64,000 bases of DNA. It comes from Hysterangium stoloniferum (taxonomy: Eukaryota; Basidiomycota; Agaricomycetes; Hysterangiales; Hysterangiaceae). The notes beneath the pieces are model-generated. The model did not search any database. It was not told the origin of the DNA and was given only the letters and a program-made list of their open reading frames with translations. Positions within the stretch are counted from its first letter, which is position 1. The number at the start of each line of letters is the position of its first letter. Positions 1 through 10,739 of the stretch are shown here, piece after piece. Both the position numbers and the translations under genes were made by a program. The stretch is from the NCBI GenBank assembly GCA_015178975.1, contig WHVD01000018.1:248001-312000 (forward strand), given 5' to 3'.

Positions 1-152
1 AGTTTGGTAACATATTTGAGCTCCAGAAATGCCAGAGTCAAGTAGAGTAAGAACATGTTGGATTTGGCTGGAGGAGAGCTTTTTCATTGTGAGTAGGGTG
101 ATTGTGGGATTCCAACTGGTTGCTTTCATCTTATATACATTGAGGAAGAGTG

Positions 153-194
153 GTCACATGACTTTGTTGAACTTTATAAACAAAGTCATGTGAC
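153..194. repeat. Short perfect hairpin
   Basis: Two perfect 16-base inverted arms (153-168 and 179-194, beginning GTCACATGACTTTGTT) are separated by 10 bases. It lies just left of a second inverted-repeat element. It could form a hairpin or be the end of a small DNA element; nothing shows a function. Confidence 0.75.
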
Positions 195-224
195 TAGGAC
201 CCATTTTGAACTTTAAAAATGTGT

Positions 225-427
225 GCAACAAAACCCTTACAATGAGCTATTGGTTTGTGTGTGATGTGGACTTACCAAATAAGGATGTGGTGCCTTGTGG
301 CTGTGCATTTCTGGAAGGTATGATGTTGAAGTATATTACATAATATTTTCGGCATTTTACAGAATTTATTTCTGGAGGAATAGCCATGTCTTTCAAAAAG
401 TACAAAACATTGTAAGGGTTTTGTTGC
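225..427. mobile_element. MITE-like element with 20-bp terminal inverted repeats
   Basis: The segment starts with GCAACAAAACCCTTACAATG (225-244) and ends with its exact reverse complement (408-427), giving perfect 20-base terminal inverted repeats around about 160 bases with no convincing coding sequence. Size and ends fit a non-autonomous DNA transposon. Its right end directly abuts integrase-coding sequence of a gypsy fossil, so it probably inserted there. No clear target duplication is visible, so the superfamily is left open. Confidence 0.6.
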
Positions 428-429
428 CT

Positions 430-1127
430 ACTGTAACAACGCACTGAATGCCACTACTGGCATTTCGCCTTTCTTCGCAAATAATGGCTACAACCCCAAC
501 ATCGCAATCCACCCAGAACACGATCTCGCATCCACCCGTGCTCAAGACTTTGTTATAAACCTTGACAAGCTACATCAAGAACTTCGTAAAACTATCACAA
601 TGGCTCAAGAACGATACCAACGGTCTGCGGATAAGAACTGACTTCCGCCTCCTGATTTCAAGATTGGAGACCGAGTATTCGTTAAAGCCGAGTTTTTCTG
701 AACTACTAGACCTTCTAAGAAGCTCTCTGAAAAATATTTAGGTCCTTTTGAAGTTATAGCACAAGCCGGCATGCTTTCATGGATGCTTCAGCTCCCCGAC
801 AACATGCGTGCAGTGCACCTGGTATTTCATGTATCTATGTTAGAACCTTGTGTTGCTAACAGTATACCGGATCGCATACAACCACCACCTCCACCCGTGA
901 TCATTGATGGAGAACCCGAATTCGAAATATCAGAGATCCTAGACTCAAAAATCGATAATCGCCAACACTCATGCAAATTACTTTATTTGGTTAAATGGGC
1001 TGGCTATGAAGGTACAGATGAAGAAACTTCATGGATCCTAGCTACAGAGCTCGGTAATGCTTCAGAAATCGCTTTAGGGTTTCACCAAGCCTATCCGAAC
1101 AAACCCAGTCCTCTAAACTCTTTATAA
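430..1127 (+). mobile_element. Ty3/gypsy chromovirus fossil: integrase C-terminus and chromodomain
   Basis: This is the 3' end of a chromodomain-bearing gypsy pol. The plus strand reads the C-terminal integrase region (a stretch resembling NNALNATTGISPFFAN, then the IGDRVFVKA and LGPFEVI motifs). A chromodomain follows at about 960-1060, with YLVKWAGYEGTDEETSW as its core. In this family the chromodomain steers integration to marked chromatin. The 5' part of the element is not in the window. It is a broken relic with a few interruptions. An LTR of matching orientation starts at 2371, with an antisense gene in between. Confidence 0.85.
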
Positions 1128-1237
1128 GTCTATCACGCGGTATTCTGACCCTTTCCCAACTATGCATTCATGATTTTCACGCTATGACTTGTTTGTTTTT
1201 AAAAACTGATATATTTTTACTATCTAAGTTTCTTCCT

Positions 1238-2196
1238 CTACAACTTCTCCTTCCTCTCCGGCTTCCGAACCTCCCCCTGCACCAACAGCCACCGATACTG
1301 CTCCACCGACCTTTTCTGACACCCCAATCTCGTGCCCAACTCCATCGCAACTTGAGACTTCCAAGTACTGCTCAAGCTGACCCCCAAGAGACTCAATAAT
1401 GCTGGTCTGCTTCTCCAGCTGACGCCCAAAAGCCACAACTGCTTGGTCATTGTTGCAGAGTCTTGAATCGGAACCAAGTCGTTTCCGAGAAATAAGTCCA
1501 CATAAGGCGGTTTTGCTCTTCCAGAGCATCGGCCTGTCACTCCTGGAATGAACCATTGGCCCCTGGAAAGACACATCCAAGCTTCTGATCGGCGCACTCT
1601 TGACAAGTGTGGCCCCGACCATTGGCCCGAGGATGGCAAGTTCGACCCCATTTCGTGCACTGGTTGCACTTAGGGTCGTTTTCGGGCCCCGCCTTGGGGG
1701 CCTGCTTTTGTTTCTATAGGAAAATTATTAGAAGAGTTTTTTATTTAGGAAACCGAACCCATCTTGGGGCTCGACGGCCCTGGTGCATCCTCCTCGTCCT
1801 CCTCTTCCTCTTCGTCATTGGACTCCAAAGGCATTGCAGCCTTGCATTAAAATATATAAGTCAGTAAGGCCTGCAAAAACACCGGAGGCGACTCACCTTC
1901 CCCTCCCGTTTCTTTTTTGCCACCTCCTCTCGCACCTGATCAGCCTCCTGCTGCTTTTTCTTCACACGCACTGCATCCCAGTGCTTGCTCGTGGCCTCTT
2001 CCTCTGCTTGTTTCTTCTCCTTGGCCTCGATGGCCACCAACTCCTCCTTCTCCTTCCGCTCCTCCTCTTCACGTGCCTTTCTCTTCTGCTCGAGTACACG
2101 ACGACATCCCTGTGCGTTAGCTGGTCCACTTGGGACCGACATAGGGGCGACCATTAACTGAACTGGGAAGGGTTTCACCCCCGAACCTATGGTCAT
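1238..2196 (-). pseudogene. Coiled-coil plus CxxC-type zinc-motif protein, probably decayed
   Basis: The minus strand carries a first coding block (2196-1861). After a short N-terminus it becomes an almost pure Lys/Glu/Arg/Gln helix (about residues 34-100), a likely coiled coil. A second block around 1710-1550 reads a paired cysteine motif, C-x2-C-x6-C, a spacer, then C-x2-C-x6-C (around CNQCTKWGRTC and CQECADQKLGC), ending shortly before 1548. The two blocks are separated by about 150 bases that may be an intron. The cysteine spacing resembles zinc-binding clusters in repeat-amplified basidiomycete genes; the exact family is not recognised. It lies antisense between the end of gypsy pol and the downstream LTR, so it may travel with that element or be an independent insertion. 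Downstream of 1548 no frame stays open, which suggests decay. Confidence 0.45.
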
Positions 2197-2370
2197 GGTG
2201 GTCGAGGGAAGAGAAGTGGAAATTCAAGCGCCAGGACCCCTCAAATTTTTATATATAATTTTTTGCCGAGTCACATGATGTTTTGATACACCCAACCGTA
2301 CCCGATGAGTTTTTACGTACGGGATCTAGATTTTCAGCCTCCTTGGGATTTTGGCCAAAAGGGGAGATAC

Positions 2371-3055
2371 TGTTATGATCATGTCACAATTCTATCGGAC
2401 CCCGAGGTTATCGCCACTTATCAACGATTCAAGTTACTATTCAAGTCACCACATCGGAAACCATCAGCCCCCGAAGCTGACGTATGCTTTCACCATGATC
2501 AAACTCCGTTTATGCCCACGTCAAACATACTCATATTGTCTGGTTAAACTTTTGATACGTCCCTGTTATTATGTTGATCTGTTCTATCCTATGTTTCACA
2601 TATGTCTATCTATATTTGTAGTCCTCGAACTATTTCCTTTTACCGTAATTCCGCCCTTGGTTATCATCGGCCTCCGAACTAATCATAAACTTCCTGTTCC
2701 TAGTCAACCTTATTGTTAATACCATTTTCCGCCCTTCTCCCCGTTAGTATTTTCTAGACGCCTGTTACTTGTATATGAACCCGCTGTAGTTGTAGTTACT
2801 AGGCAATCAGAATATCAACTCAGATACGTCTGTAACAGTCTTATACTAAGAATCCTCTCATCCGCCTTCGTGTGCGCTCACCCACTCCCGGTCCTGACCC
2901 CTTGGCCTGACACTCAACTGGTTCTTTGGGTCCCGATCGGTATCTCACTGAAAGGAACTCTTTAGGATCAGTCTTTGCCCATCCGAAATTTAAGGACACC
3001 CTACGGATATTTGCGAGGGCGCAGCACATAAGCTGAAGCCAAGTCCTTCCGATCG
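2371..3055 (+). mobile_element. Gypsy LTR (family beginning TGTTATGA)
   Basis: The segment begins TGTTATGATCATGTCAC directly after a purine-rich stretch (AAAAGGGGAGATAC) that looks like a polypurine tract. It runs to a block ending AAGCTGAAGCCAAGTCC near 3050. The same start recurs at 28975 and the same end block at about 31130; the reverse-oriented versions occur at 33013 and 35387. The expected terminal AACTTAACA is missing here because the USP/PHD gene sequence starts at the junction. It is a truncated LTR fossil. Confidence 0.6.
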
Positions 3056-3062
3056 GTCCCTG

Positions 3063-6000
3063 TTGGCCACCGACATTAGTCAGTTTTCAGTTCTTAACAT
3101 ACAGCCCCAGCTACAGGACACTTTTGAATCACATGCTCTAGGTTTGTTAGAGGCTATCAATGAAGAGGCCTTTAAAGCACATGCTGCAGCACTTATACGT
3201 GACTTTCCAGGTGTTAAAAACTGGATACAATGGTGGCAGCAGGACAGAACTTCCCAAATGCTTTTTAAGCCATTTCAAACCATGAAAGAAGATCTCTGGG
3301 AGTGACTACCAGATACTACAAATGCTAAAGAAGCCATGCATTTTAGACTTTACAGTGGGCTTGGTCGCAATTTAGGACTAATGGAAGGTCTAGAAGGATT
3401 ATTTTCATTTGTGAATCTTTTAGAGATGCAGGGTATTGCCAAGCAATCAGGGATACCAGTGGCATATAGGACTATGAAACCTTGGACTAAGAATGCTCAT
3501 CGGTTAGGACGAACTAAAGTCCACCGAAATCCAATTTCTAAAAGATTTCAAAATGATGGTCGTCCACCAGATACTGCTAAGGCACTTATCCTTGGTACCA
3601 AAGGCAAGAAAAAGAAATCTGTCTTTATTCCAGGATACCAATGGAAAGAAAACTCTTGTTGGTTGGATACTTCTCTTGAACTCATATACCAGGCAGTTGA
3701 TCACCATTGGCAAGCATTACGTCAAGATTTTTCACAACTGGATACCCAGTTATTACTCTCATTTTTATACCATATTTTTGAAGAGCATTTAATTACTGTT
3801 GGTGGGATATTCAATAGTCAAGAGAATATATTGATTTCTACCAAACATGATCAATTACGTGAACAACTCCTTCAAAAGAGGTTTATCAAAACAATTAATG
3901 AGCCTGATGTTCTTATGGGTTGGTTTGAGAGGGCTATTGGAGAGTTTCATAGCCATTCTTGTGATAATGCAACACTTCCATTTCTTGAAGCCCAAATAAT
4001 CCAACTCTGCTCTTGTAAAGCCAAACCCAACAAGAGGCCCATTATCAACTCACCAGCCTGCCAAAGACACGAACAGTTCACTACCTTCAACTCAAACACT
4101 ACCAGATGGCAAATGGCAATTTGCAATCATGGTTATACTCACAGGTTCTTCCAAGCTCAGATCATATAGAATCTTGTTGGAAAAGGTGTACAAGTGAACA
4201 GATATGCAAGAGTACACCCTCTATAATGGAAATCTGGATACACATTCCTATCATGCTTATTTTGTCCCTAGATTACGAGGGGTTGACAGAGACATGGTGT
4301 CTGCCTAAAAAGCTCAAATTATTTCAGAATTCAAGCCATCTTGAAGGTCTCCACTATAACCTTGTAGGCAAAGCTATCTATTCACCATCTGTTCAACACT
4401 TTACATCAAGGTTCCATAATGGCAATGCTATCTATGAGCATGATGGTTTACATCATTCAGGATCCTCAGTAAAAATACAAAAAAGTACTATATCACGATA
4501 CCTTGAAGAGAAGATTCAAACAGTTTCAGGTACATCTTCATATACTAATGCTGTTATATATGTATTGCAAGGTGGAATTAAAGCTCAGGAAGAGTTTCAG
4601 AAAATCCAAAACAAAGTCTTGGCTAATCACCATATTCTTGTAAACTATAATTCTCCAACAACACTCCCTCAAGCCACTCTAAATCCTACTATCTTTTCTC
4701 TATTTCCATCAGAGAAACACTTTTGGCTTACAAATCCCAGTAGACTGGATATTCAAGATTGTATTTGTATATCATCACAAGACATTCTTCATGTGCCTCC
4801 AAAGCAAATTAAAATCACCCCAAATGCACATACCACACTCAAGAGACAACACAGCAATCAATCTCATATATCAATCCAATCTGATGAAGATGATGAGGCA
4901 TCCTATCCCCAACAGAAGCATCCTCAAAGATACCTTCAAAGAGTAGAGTCTGATAGTGAAGGCCAGGTAGTCATTCATAAAACAAAGCCCAAAAGACTTC
5001 CAAAACCTGTGTCTATGTCTACCTTATCTCCAATACCTAAGATTACTGGGATAAGTTCTAGTGCTTCAGTATTTCCAATCTCATGTCGCTGTGGACACAC
5101 TGGTGATGGTAATGAGGAAGCAGCTCAGGGGTTTACAAATGACTATATTCTGTGATGAATGTCATAATTGGTCTCATATTGCTTGTCAATGTGAAGGAAG
5201 AGCTAGTAACCTTGGAAATAAGCCATTAATTTGTGATGAATGTGATATGGTTCAGATTCAACTGGCATTGCGACCTCGATCAGAACATTATGTGAAATGG
5301 TTTTAACATTTGGATAACCTCTTACAGATGTGTTTTAGATAGTTCAAGAGCTCAACAGCTAAAAATCCATGCTATTCAACCTTTGCACAAGCGTCTCTTG
5401 TAAGTTTCCAAGTCAAATTCACTTTCAATTGTCTTAATTCATGTTAATCACATTTAGACCTGGTTTGGGTGCCCTTGACCAACATGGGAAGTATTATTAT
5501 CCTGTGCAGCTAATTCGACTTGACCATGATTCTGATCCCAAAAGATGGCATGTGAAATGGTAGTGACACAATCACTATCATAATCTATCTCCAACAGAGT
5601 CATGGATTCCAGAACATGATGTCATTGACTCCTTGTGGAGAGACCAGAAGAACAGATGGCAAATTAGAGTAAGCTATTTAAAGTTATTTGTAGTTATTAA
5701 AAGAACTTAAGTTTGACTTTTATAGTTGGGAAAATGGGATTTGGTATGCTCATTACAGATGAAGATGACAAGATCTTGGATTACCTTCATTATCCATCAT
5801 CTCCAATGTTTGATACTCTTCTGAAACCTCACCTTCCATTCCTTAATAAGCTGGTGAAGACACCAAAACAAGTTAGAAGAGAAGAATGTCCTGCTCTGGA
5901 TTACTTGTACACTGGGAAGGCTATGTCTGAGTTGAAGGCTGAATCCACCTACCTTAAAAACCATGTCATATTGTTTTCTGGAAATCTCTCTTCAATACAA

Positions 6001-6657
6001 ATTGCCATGATACATTATTGGCTGCATATGAACCTAAACTCTGGTGCAAGGAACAAGGATAAATGGATCCAGCAAGTACCTGCAGCCCATGCGATGACTC
6101 TTCTTATCCTGAAACAGTCTTATACCCAATTATCCCCTGATGGCCCACCTTTTGAGGATCTTCCCACACATACACAACTATTTCAAGACCTATTGAAGCA
6201 CTCATGGTATATACAGTATAGCCAGGTACCACTATTCCCTGCCATAGATGTTGACAAAGAAGCCATTGGATTACTTGAACATGAAATGTTTGAGACTTCA
6301 AAAGCAGCAGGGCCTGCCAGCTTTCAACAATGGGGATTGGATGCAGGTAATCATCAGAATAAATGGAGTCCATATACATTTATTCCCTACTCTTGGAATG
6401 AATGTGATATTCCTGAACCAGAGGAGACTGAATATCAGGTATTTTAGTATCAATTTCAAAATATGATATAGATTAATGCTCATACTTTCATGTAGCATGG
6501 GCCACAATTTAGTGAAGGCAGTGAAGCAGACACTCAAGAGCCCCACATTTTCCCTCTAAATAGACCAAAACCCCAACCAGCTCAGAAGTGCAAAGGAGAG
6601 GGACTGTGGAAGGAAGCTGTATTTGAGAAGCAGTCTGAAAGAATACTCAGAAAATGA
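3063..6657 (+). pseudogene. USP-like deubiquitinase / PHD-finger multidomain gene, decayed
   Basis: A repeat-amplified gene reads over 3.6 kb. The first block (3063-4100) holds a cysteine box NSCWLDTSLELIY (3651 on), like the catalytic Cys box of C19 ubiquitin-specific proteases. The next block (about 4050-5100) has the matching His box, YNLVG..SPSVQHFTSRF (about 4350-4415), then an acidic/basic linker. A C4HC3 PHD finger follows (about 5084-5255: CRCG, then FCDECHNWSHIAC, then ICDEC). A further region (5470-6440) contains YYYPVQLIRLDHDSD and PALDYL-type motifs. The last exon (6497-6657) ends in a stop and follows a clean intron (GTATTTTAG...CATGTAG). An in-frame TGA at 3303 and frame changes near 4050-4100 and 5110-5140 show decay. 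The 5' end is cut at the LTR junction. The USP assignment is inferred from motifs; whether it was a host gene or transposon cargo is unknown. Confidence 0.6.
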
Positions 6658-6840
6658 CCCAGGCTGAATTATAAAGAGACTTAGGGTATAAAATGTTTTA
6701 ATGCAAATAAAAAGGTTTTCTGTACATAATATTCATTTCTTTTTAAGACATACATACAATATAATATAGAACTTCTAAGACATAATATTTGACATTTTTT
6801 TGAGTCTTGGCCCCCTGACATAGAGCCTCCTTTGCCCCCT

Positions 6841-7290
6841 TTGCTTAAATCTTAACAATATCCTGAAACAGTCCTACATCCAATTATTCCCTGATAGTCT
6901 ACCTTTTGAGGATCTTCCTAAACATACACAACTATTTCAAGACCTACTAAAGCACTCGTAGTATATACAGTATAGCTAGGTACTACCATTCTCTGGCACC
7001 ACCATAGATGTTGACAAAGAAGCCATTGGATTACTTGAACATGAAATGTTTCAAACTTCAAAAGCAGCAGGGTCTGCTGGTCTTCAATAATGGAGATTGT
7101 ATGTAGGTAATCATCAGAAGAAATAGAGTCCATATTTTTTGTTCCCTGCTCTTGGAATGAAATCCTTGACCCTAACCCTAATCCTAACCCCTAATGTGTT
7201 TTCTGTACATAATTTTCATTTAAAGAGCATATAGCACAATATAGAGCATTTGACATAAAGTATTTGACATTTTCTAGAGCCTCTGTGATC
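6841..7290 (+). pseudogene. Truncated copy of the USP/PHD gene family, 3' part
   Basis: Bases 6858-7160 closely repeat 6106-6400 of the neighbouring gene (the CCTGAAACAGTC, GATGTTGACAAAGAAGCC and GAACATGAAATGTTT stretches). Bases 7196-7290 repeat the 3' flank at 6712-6800 (GTTTTCTGTACATAAT). The middle, including the last exon, is missing. At the junction sits a telomere-like repeat tract (7170-7194). It encodes no intact protein. Confidence 0.75.
7170..7194. repeat. Short interstitial telomere-like repeat
   Basis: Four consecutive CCCTAA-type units (CCCTAA, CCCTAAT, CCTAA, CCCCTAA) lie exactly at the deletion junction of the truncated gene copy. CCCTAA/TTAGGG is the usual telomere repeat of filamentous basidiomycetes. 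The tract is too short to be an active telomere. Confidence 0.7.
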
Positions 7291-7308
7291 CACAAGTAAA
7301 GTTCTTTC

Positions 7309-7707
7309 AGTGTCACAGCAGTTCCTTCCTAATTAGGTAATTTTGTGCAGTTGTCGTGGCACTTCCTAATTAGGAAGGAACTGCCGTGACATACAGTTTT
7401 TTCGTGTAAACCTAGAACCCATGTCATTTAAAAGTTATATTTTGTTATTTTTGGACTCTAATAGGTTTATTTGAGACTCAATATTGCTCAAGGAAGGACT
7501 AAAATTAAGGATGTGCCAATTAAGTAGTGCCCAAGAAATATTTCACCAGGAAATTGTACACTAGATATGATATTTATCATGTTTTGATGCTCTAATATCA
7601 AATATAATTGTATTTTTGTGAATTTCCGACACAAATTTGAACAAGTATCTACTTGTTTTGAAAAAAAAAAACATGTCACGGCACTAGTGTGGCAGCGTGA
7701 CACCCTG
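7309..7707. mobile_element. Candidate MITE with CAG...CTG ends and internal hairpin
   Basis: The left end reads CAGTGTCACAGCAG and the right end, reverse-complemented, reads CAGGGTGTCACGCTGCCAC, an imperfect terminal match. Inside the left end are two 27-base arms (7311-7337 and 7365-7391) that are reverse complements with one mismatch, around a 27-base spacer. The interior is AT-rich and non-coding. No target duplication was found, so the boundaries are tentative; the hairpin itself is certain. Confidence 0.45.
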
Positions 7708-8194
7708 CGCAGCACTTTCCTATAGCCCGAGTTATATTAGTCAGCAAAAATACGGGAGTATAACGGAATCGCCACAGAATCGCCACCAACTTGAATTCTT
7801 AGTAATTTGAGACAACTTGTATTATTGTATATAAAGTAGGCATAGACACTTAGTAATTCAGTGGGATTTTATCCCGTACTTCGAAAACACTACCTATACT
7901 GATGGAATTGATGGGTTCATCCCCTGGTGTACCACTTCATGATACAGGCTTCCCTTTTTGAAGCACATGAGATGTTCCAATATTGTGGTTGAAATCTCAG
8001 GTATGACAATGACTTACTTTTCAGGCTTATATCATTAGGTGTATAATCTGAATCTGAGAATGGCTATAAATCAACATTTTTGTATTGTTATCTGTGATGA
8101 AACAGCTAATTTTTAGATGGTGTTCCCAAGCAATAATCTTCTTGAATAGAGAGTATTTGCAACTAATATATATTAGCATTTTTTGACATAGTAT

Positions 8195-8495
8195 AATCCC
8201 ATTTGCATTCATGCATCTTATTCCACATGTTCCATGTTTACAGGATCTTACCTTTCTCAGATTAATGAGAATTCTCCATGTGATTAATGTGACTTACCTT
8301 AGTTACACAATCCAAATGAAAGCTATTCATTCCCTTTCCTATATTCTATTCTACCTTTAAATACTCACAAATATGAACCCTAAATTAATAGACTCCTGAC
8401 ACACTCAGCCCTTTCATATATCATAGTTGTTGTCATTAAGTTTCTGCTAAGTACTTAAGGATTCTCAATGAAAGTGATACATCTGGTTGGGGTGT
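8195..8495. repeat. Dispersed direct repeat, copy 1
   Basis: This AT-rich non-coding stretch (from ATGCATCTTATTCCACATGTTCC to AAGTGATACATC) is repeated in the same orientation at 9490-9960, with scattered base changes. It lacks the 199-base insertion found in the second copy, so it serves as an empty-site reference. Confidence 0.7.
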
Positions 8496-9487
8496 AGGTG
8501 GATCAAGTCTATCAAGTGGGAACTGTGCATCCATAGCCCTGAGTTTTTTGTAGCCTAGTACCTGTTAGGTATTGTTTTCAGACCTCTTACATGTAATCTC
8601 CATTGTAACTCACTTGTGTCTTGCTCCCAAGTTGGCCACATGTTGTGCCTCATTGGGCTAAGTAATGGATAGGACATGAGAATTCAACCACTTTATATAC
8701 TGATTGAACAATAATGATGTCATAGGTATCCATGGCAACCAACATCAACTTTATATTAAGGCACACAGAGCCTGTATTATATAGATTTGTATATGAAAAT
8801 AGCCTGCTCAAAAAAGTGTCCAAGTGTACTCATGTTTTTGAAATTTATAGTTCCAGTGATTCTGATTGGATAAGGACAAAGTTGGGCTCATTTTGTAGTT
8901 GAGATACTAAAGTTCAATTCTTACTATTACACATGACATCACATGTATTGATGACAAGATCACAGTGTAGGGAGTCTCACTCCCTTACACTGTTCTCCAA
9001 GCTGTCAACTAAACTGTTATGCCACAGTCCCCTTTATCACTCCTAAAACAACCCCTAGGTTCTGTTCTTTTATTTTTGTTCACAATCTATTCTTCAGATA
9101 CAGTTGCAACCATTTAAGTATTTTCATACAACAGTCACAGCAATTATCCCTTATTTACTTCATCTAGCCCTCTAATTGTCAGTGTTTGATACACATAGTA
9201 GTTAGAATATGTAGCTATATGTGCATGTGTAGTCACTGCAAGCAGTGCCCAATGCCTGCATCCTTTTATTACTTAAATTCCTTGAAGACAACTGCAGTTG
9301 CACATGCACAGTCATGTGCATTTGCAATATACATATTCCAATTGCATGCAGTTAGAAGCAACCATACCACATATACATATAGTAATGCGCAGTTGCGCAG
9401 CATCATTTTTATGTATTTAAATGCAGAGCTGAACTGTGAAATAAGAGCTTTTAGAACCATCTTAACTATGCTGTCTTGTCCCATTTG

Positions 9488-9960
9488 CTTTTGTGCATCT
9501 TATTCAACCTGTTCCAGGTTTACAAGATTTACCTCTCTCAGGTTAACGAGAATTGCCCTTAGCATTGATGTGACTTACATTAGTCACTCAATCCGAACGA
9601 AAACTATTCGTTCAGTTCTTTAGTGTTCGATTCTAAATAAGAATCCTAACATACTAGTCTACCAACATACTCAGCCCTTTTATCTCTCACTGGTTGATGC
9701 CTTTAAGCTACTGCTAAGTGTTAGATTTTTGGGTAAAACGAGCAGCCGGAGTCGTATAGTGACTGGGGTCATTATTAACCCGCTCTTGTTTCTGAGTACA
9801 TAATCCCGTAGTTACGCATGAGACCACCCTATGCGTTTATAACCAACAATATCACTCAGACAGTATTGCGCTCATCCTCTATAGGTCTGGTCATATTTTC
9901 GCTGAAAAGTTAACACTAAGTACTTAAGGATCCTTCGAATAAGTGATACATCACACAAGT
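9488..9960. repeat. Dispersed direct repeat, copy 2
   Basis: It aligns by eye with 8195-8495, including TTATTC.ACCTGTTCCAGG, GATGTGACTTAC, ACTCAGCCCTTT and CTAAGTACTTAAGGAT. It differs by point changes and by a 199-base insertion at 9718-9916. Function unknown; probably old duplicated non-coding DNA or an unclassified element. Confidence 0.65.
9718..9916. mobile_element. 199-bp MITE with TAA target duplication (PIF/Harbinger-like)
   Basis: The insert begins GTGTTAGATTTTTGGG and ends with the reverse complement of GTGTTAACTTTTCAGCG, so the ends match imperfectly (GTGTTA exactly). It is flanked by TAA on both sides (9715-9717 and 9917-9919). The related sequence at 8443-8460 reads straight through as CTGCTAAGTACTTAAGG, an empty site. 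A 3-base TAA duplication fits PIF/Harbinger, though the terminal bases are not the textbook ones. It has no coding capacity. Confidence 0.65.
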
Positions 9961-10739
9961 CTTAAAACCCTCAAAGATAGTGAGAAGCTCTCTTGTGGCC
10001 ACTGAAACGCATGTCACATTTCTTGGGATAATTAAATAGTACAGTCATACTCTCCAGAAACTATTATTATGTAACTTCGAATATACATCTATCACCTACC
10101 CAGGCTTAGCCAGCCATACTTTGACTGCACTCATTGGCTACCACAACGCGCCACGAGATTGGTACACTTGAAACGACCTCATTGTAGCAACGATGGGACG
10201 CCCGCTTAGACCCGTTCACGAGAGCAGACAACTTATAGATAATCATGATCAGGAAGTGTAACAATGACCAAATAGTGTGCAGGAGTAAAATGTGTGTCCA
10301 AAGACATTATTACATAAAACACACTGGAAAAACTCTGCAAGAGTGAGGTTTACAGCGTTTTTCAAAAACTAGAGTTTTTTTTCGAAACATGTTCAGAAAA
10401 TACTCGACGACAATACTGTGAAATGCCCTATTCAACGCTCAGGCCTCAAGTTGGAACCCACCAACCCGTGGACCCTCGATGCTAGAAGAAGATCGCAGCT
10501 GCCAGCTTCTAAACTTCTATTAAAACAAATTATATAACGCTACACACCACGCGACATACCTGCTGTAACACATGAGGTTATCCGCATATAATGGTCTACG
10601 TCACCCTAGTCCATGCAAAATATTTGGCCCCATATTATAGCTAGTACTCATGTCCGTATATGCCGCATCCCATACGTATCGGTCAGAAAAAAGCAACGCA
10701 GTGCCCACGTGCCCGGCCACGAGAGCGCATCCCACACCC

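Noticed and set aside
1783-2157. Leu/Pro-rich open frames on plus
   Set aside because: They are the mirror of the Lys/Glu-rich coiled-coil coding strand on minus.
9185-9420. Series of near-palindromic GTGCATGTG/CACATGCAC blocks
   Set aside because: Pairings are short and scattered; they look like low-complexity AT/TG DNA, not one defined inverted repeat.
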